A stretch of DNA of 16,765 nt from Planctomycetota bacterium. GTDB lineage: Bacteria; Planctomycetota; Phycisphaerae; UBA1845; PWPN01. How positions within the stretch are numbered: the first letter of the stretch is position 1; each line of letters opens with the position of its first letter. Shown here piece after piece: positions 14,329-16,765 of the stretch. The notes below the pieces were generated by a model. The model saw nothing but the letters and a program-made list of their open reading frames with translations, was not told the origin of the DNA and did no database searches. Made by a program: the position numbers and the translations under genes. The stretch is taken from positions 1 through 16,765 of the forward strand of contig JACQVT010000212.1 of NCBI GenBank assembly GCA_016209665.1. Reading direction: 5' to 3'.

Positions 14329-14337
14329 TCCACACTC

Positions 14338-15204
14338 CTACCGGCGACGTGGCCCGGGCTTCCGTGCAACCAGCACCAGGTTCTCGCCGAAGTGGCGCCG
14401 GAGCAGCGGAAGGTTGAACACGCGGTCTCGCAAGATGAACCGGTCGAACAGCGTCGCGGGTCCCCGCTCGCGATAGGTCCAACGCTTCAGCACGACGAAT
14501 CTCGTCCTCACCAGCCCCTCTAGTTGAGCCTCCGAGAACAGGCGAACGGGAAGGATGCCGTCATCGTTCACGATGAGGCGATTGAATTCGCGCTCGTCCA
14601 CGCTCGTCGACACCACGCGGCCCTGCGCAAGGTGATTCGCAACGAACCGATCTGTGGACTGGCGCGACCTCGGAGCGAAGAGGATCAGCAGCCCGTCTAC
14701 GTTGAGCAGAGCATGTATGGCGTCAAGGATCGAGGCCACGTCTTGTGATGGGACATGCTGGAGGACGTGGCAGCAGAGAGCAACGTTGAATCTATCGGCC
14801 CTCGATTCGAGGGCGGCGAGGTCACCGTGGAGGATCTCCGCGTGTGCCAGGTTGCGTTGTTCGACGACCCGGCGTGCATGGGCCGCTCGCTCGGCGTCTG
14901 GCTCGAGCCCCACGACCGCGCGGAAGTAGCCGGCGAACGTCGGCAGGAGTCGGCCTTTGCCGCCGCCCCCGTCGAGCAGCGACGCGTACGAGCCAGCGGC
15001 GAGAAACGACTCGACGAGGTGGAGCGCGTACCGTTCTGACCGATCCCAGTATTGCGGGTACGGCCACTTCCCGTCCGCATCGGTGAGGACGACCCGGTCG
15101 TCACGGTCAGGATAGTGGTACGCAGGTTCCTCGCCGGGCCGCCCAGAATGGCGACGAAGAGGTGAATCGGGAGTCGGCCGCGATCTCCCCCTGACCATGG
15201 CCAC
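14338..15204 (-). CDS. SAM-dependent methyltransferase (class I)
   Basis: About 286-288 residues. Motif I is SLLDGGGGKGRLLP (73-86 from ATG 15198), followed by VVGLEPD (acidic strand 2 end), a LHGDLAAL segment and the post-motif CCHVLQHVPSQDVASILDAI, typical of Methyltransf_11/25 enzymes. O-, N- or C-methylation of a small molecule is likely; the acceptor is unknown. The C-terminal third (FVVLKRWTYRERGPATLFDR) has no feature I recognise. The start is either GTG 15204 or ATG 15198, two codons apart. The promoter predicts transcription beginning at about 15204, so this is probably a leaderless mRNA that starts with GTG-GCC-ATG. It is the first gene of the six-gene operon, and its TAG stop overlaps the next Shine-Dalgarno. 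Confidence 0.85.
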   Translation of the reverse strand: MAMVRGRSRPTPDSPLRRHSGRPGEEPAYHYPDRDDRVVLTDADGKWPYPQYWDRSERYALHLVESFLAAGSYASLLDGGGGKGRLLPTFAGYFRAVVGLEPDAERAAHARRVVEQRNLAHAEILHGDLAALESRADRFNVALCCHVLQHVPSQDVASILDAIHALLNVDGLLILFAPRSRQSTDRFVANHLAQGRVVSTSVDEREFNRLIVNDDGILPVRLFSEAQLEGLVRTRFVVLKRWTYRERGPATLFDRFILRDRVFNLPLLRRHFGENLVLVARKPGPRRR

Positions 15205-15210
15205 CGGCTC

Positions 15211-15239
15211 ATTATGCGGAGGCCTCCGACGAGGGTCAA
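15211..15239 (-). promoter_or_regulatory. Near-consensus sigma70 promoter of the methyltransferase operon
   Basis: The minus strand reads TTGACC (15239-15234), 17 nt spacer, CATAAT (15216-15211): 5 of 6 at each box with ideal spacing. The +1, 7 nt downstream, falls at about 15204, on or immediately before the start codons GTG 15204 / ATG 15198. It is an AT-rich signal standing out in GC-rich DNA. Confidence 0.8.
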
Positions 15240-15292
15240 CGCGCAGACCTGGCACGGGGCGGGCGCCCACCCTCGGCGCGGGCCCCGGCCGC

Positions 15293-15307
15293 CCGGCGAG
15301 GCGCCGG
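15293..15307 (-). terminator. GC hairpin just after the ThDP-enzyme gene
   Basis: CCGGCG (15293-15298) and CGCCGG (15302-15307) form a perfect 6-bp stem with a 3-nt loop, starting 8 nt after the TGA of the ThDP enzyme. It is followed by further GC-rich self-complementary sequence (15250-15292). No U-run follows, so this is at most an L-shaped or Rho-assisted terminator. Its position before a strong promoter supports a transcription boundary. Confidence 0.35.
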
Positions 15308-15314
15308 CCACGGC

Positions 15315-16763
15315 TCAGTAGCCGGGTGCGGGCCTCCGCATGTAGGCGCTTTCGCCTCCGATCGCCTCCACGAACCAGTCGGCCGGAACTCGAGGGTCGA
15401 GCTTGCAGTCGACGACGATGGGTGCCTGCGGGTCGGCGATCCACGACCGGACCGCCTGCAGGTCGTCCAGACGTCGAACGGTCAACCCCTGCGCTCCCAT
15501 CGCCCGGCCGACGGCGGCGAAGTCGACATCCGGGAAGAGTGCCGCGTCAATCGGCAGGCCGCGCATCTGCAGCTCGCGCACCTCGGCGCCGAACGCGGCG
15601 TCGTTCATCACGAGGATCAGGAGCGGCAGCCGGTGGCGGACGGCGGTCTCCACTTCGCCGAGCGCCATCAACAGTGACCCGTCGCCCACCACGGCGACGG
15701 TGATTCGATCGGGCAGGGCGACGGCCACCCCGATCGCCATGCCGAGGGCGAGCCCGATCGCCTGGAAGTCGAATGGGTAGACCCCGCTGCCGCGCTCGGG
15801 GACGGAGAGATACCCGATGGCATAGCCAGAGGCGTGACCGGTGTCGGGCACGATCGCCCGCCGCCGCGGCAGCCACCGGTCGAGCAAGGTGACCACCGCT
15901 CGCGGGTCCACCACACCGTTCCCGGCCGGGTCCTCGGGCCAGGTCTCCCGCAACTTGGCTTCGATCTGGCCGCGGACGTCTGCGGTGTGGAAGCCCAGTG
16001 CCGTGAACCGTCTCCGTTCGAGCTCGGCTAGCAGAGCCTCGGCCGTCGCTCCCGCGTCGCCGATGGCGCGGAGTGCCACGGGTGCGCCTGCCACCGCCAG
16101 CTCGTCCAGATCGCAGTGGACGATCGCCTGGAGCCTGGGGAAGAGGTGGCCGGCCCGCGTCGTGAACTGATTGAGGCTCGCGCCAAACGCGAGCAGCGTG
16201 TCGGCTTCGGCCACCAGGCGGACGGACGCGGCCGACATGTGCACGCCGACCATACCCACCGAGAAGGGGTGACCGGCGAACAGGCCGTTGGCGGGCATCG
16301 TGGTGGCGAGCAGAGCCCCCACCCGATCGGCGATAGCGGCCAGGGCGCGGCGGGCCGGCTCGGATGCCGCCCCGCGCCCGGCGATGATGAGCGGTTTCCG
16401 GGCGGCCGCGAGCAGGTCGGCCATCTGGGCCACCACCGCGTCGGGTGCCCGGGGAAGTGGCGGCAGCAGGATTGGCTCCAGGGCCTCGACGTTGGCTTTC
16501 GTCGGGCGCTCCTGAAGGTCGAGCGGAATCGGCACAGCAACCGGCCGACGGCCGACGATCGCCCTTCGCACCGCGCCCTTCAGGTCGTCGACGACCGTGT
16601 CCGGTGAACGGAGTCGCTGCGTCGCCACCCCAACGGCACCATGGAGCTGGCCCTGGTCGACGAACTGGTTGTCTCGCACCCGCACGCTCGGCGAGTCCCC
16701 CGTCAGGAGCAGGAGTGGCGTTCGGCCCTTGGCGGCCTCGACCAGTCCGGTGAGGCCGTGGGT
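15315..16763 (-). CDS. Acetolactate-synthase-like thiamine-diphosphate enzyme, N-terminus beyond the window
   Basis: The frame is open to the right edge, giving 482 visible residues. It begins inside the N-terminal PYR domain (THGLTGLVEAAKGRTPLLLL, then DNQFVDQ), followed by the central domain (KPLIIAGRGA) and the C-terminal PP domain with the ThDP/Mg motif VVGDGSLLMALGEVETAVRH, about 25 residues, then VMNDAAFGAEV. The second Asn of the usual GDGx24-27NN is Asp here (N-D). The catalytic Glu lies outside the window. The family comprises acetolactate synthase, benzoylformate and phosphonopyruvate decarboxylases, sulfopyruvate decarboxylase and relatives; which reaction applies cannot be decided. 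A GTG at 16685 is an internal codon, not the start, because homology continues upstream. It precedes the methyltransferase operon on the same strand but is separated by about 110 bp with a hairpin and promoter. Confidence 0.88.
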   Translation of the reverse strand, partial: THGLTGLVEAAKGRTPLLLLTGDSPSVRVRDNQFVDQGQLHGAVGVATQRLRSPDTVVDDLKGAVRRAIVGRRPVAVPIPLDLQERPTKANVEALEPILLPPLPRAPDAVVAQMADLLAAARKPLIIAGRGAASEPARRALAAIADRVGALLATTMPANGLFAGHPFSVGMVGVHMSAASVRLVAEADTLLAFGASLNQFTTRAGHLFPRLQAIVHCDLDELAVAGAPVALRAIGDAGATAEALLAELERRRFTALGFHTADVRGQIEAKLRETWPEDPAGNGVVDPRAVVTLLDRWLPRRRAIVPDTGHASGYAIGYLSVPERGSGVYPFDFQAIGLALGMAIGVAVALPDRITVAVVGDGSLLMALGEVETAVRHRLPLLILVMNDAAFGAEVRELQMRGLPIDAALFPDVDFAAVGRAMGAQGLTVRRLDDLQAVRSWIADPQAPIVVDCKLDPRVPADWFVEAIGGESAYMRRPAPGY

Positions 16764-16765
16764 GA

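Noticed and set aside
1..16765. CRISPR arrays, insertion sequences, tRNA or rRNA genes
   Set aside because: No regularly spaced repeats, transposase motifs, terminal inverted repeats or cloverleaf-like sequences were seen on either strand.

Overview
The window is compact, GC-rich bacterial DNA. Coding density is high, stop codons are TGA or TAG (I see no TAA), GTG starts are frequent, neighbouring genes overlap by 1-4 nt, and at least one promoter predicts a leaderless mRNA. No taxonomic marker is present, so I place it only as a high-GC bacterium (Actinobacteria-like or a comparable environmental lineage). I see no rRNA, tRNA, CRISPR or mobile element. No gene-free stretch exceeds about 210 bp.

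Layout. (A) 1-5115, minus strand: a GH13 alpha-amylase-like enzyme, a stand-alone acyl/peptidyl carrier protein interrupted by an in-frame amber codon, glucose-6-phosphate isomerase, a JAMM/MPN-type protein with a formylglycine-generating-enzyme-like tail, a MoaD/ThiS-like ubiquitin-fold protein ending in Gly-Gly, and the start of another gene at the left edge. (B) 5116-5326: a divergent intergenic region with two perfect hairpins. (C) 5327-6604, plus: a GlgC-like nucleotidyltransferase with a substitution in its nucleotide-binding motif. (D) 6651-7670, minus: a truncated AsnRS/AspRS-like class II synthetase. It is divergent from (E) 7846-8823, plus: a homologue of plant UDP-arabinopyranose mutase / reversibly glycosylated polypeptide. 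(F) 15204-8827, minus: a six-gene operon with a near-consensus promoter, encoding a SAM methyltransferase, a PCP-condensation didomain protein, a DUF6734/glycosyltransferase-like protein, a tyrosine-phosphatase-like protein, a Gfo/Idh/MocA oxidoreductase and an unusual KAS III-like protein. (G) 15315 to the right edge, minus: an acetolactate-synthase-like ThDP enzyme, cut by the window edge.

Taken together this looks like a biosynthetic gene cluster rather than housekeeping DNA. Three genes supply or interconvert hexose phosphates and sugar nucleotides (amylase, PGI, GlgC-like) and two act on sugars (mutase-like, GT-like). Two carrier-protein genes and a condensation domain imply thioester-bound intermediates, but no adenylation domain is visible. 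The stand-alone aaRS-like enzyme could be the amino-acid-activating component. The JAMM/MoaD pair resembles sulfur- or amino-acid-carrier modules such as CysO/Mec+ and QbsE/QbsD. The product cannot be deduced from sequence alone. The working idea, which is inference, is an aminoacylated or acylated, possibly sulfur-containing, sugar-derived metabolite built on carrier proteins.
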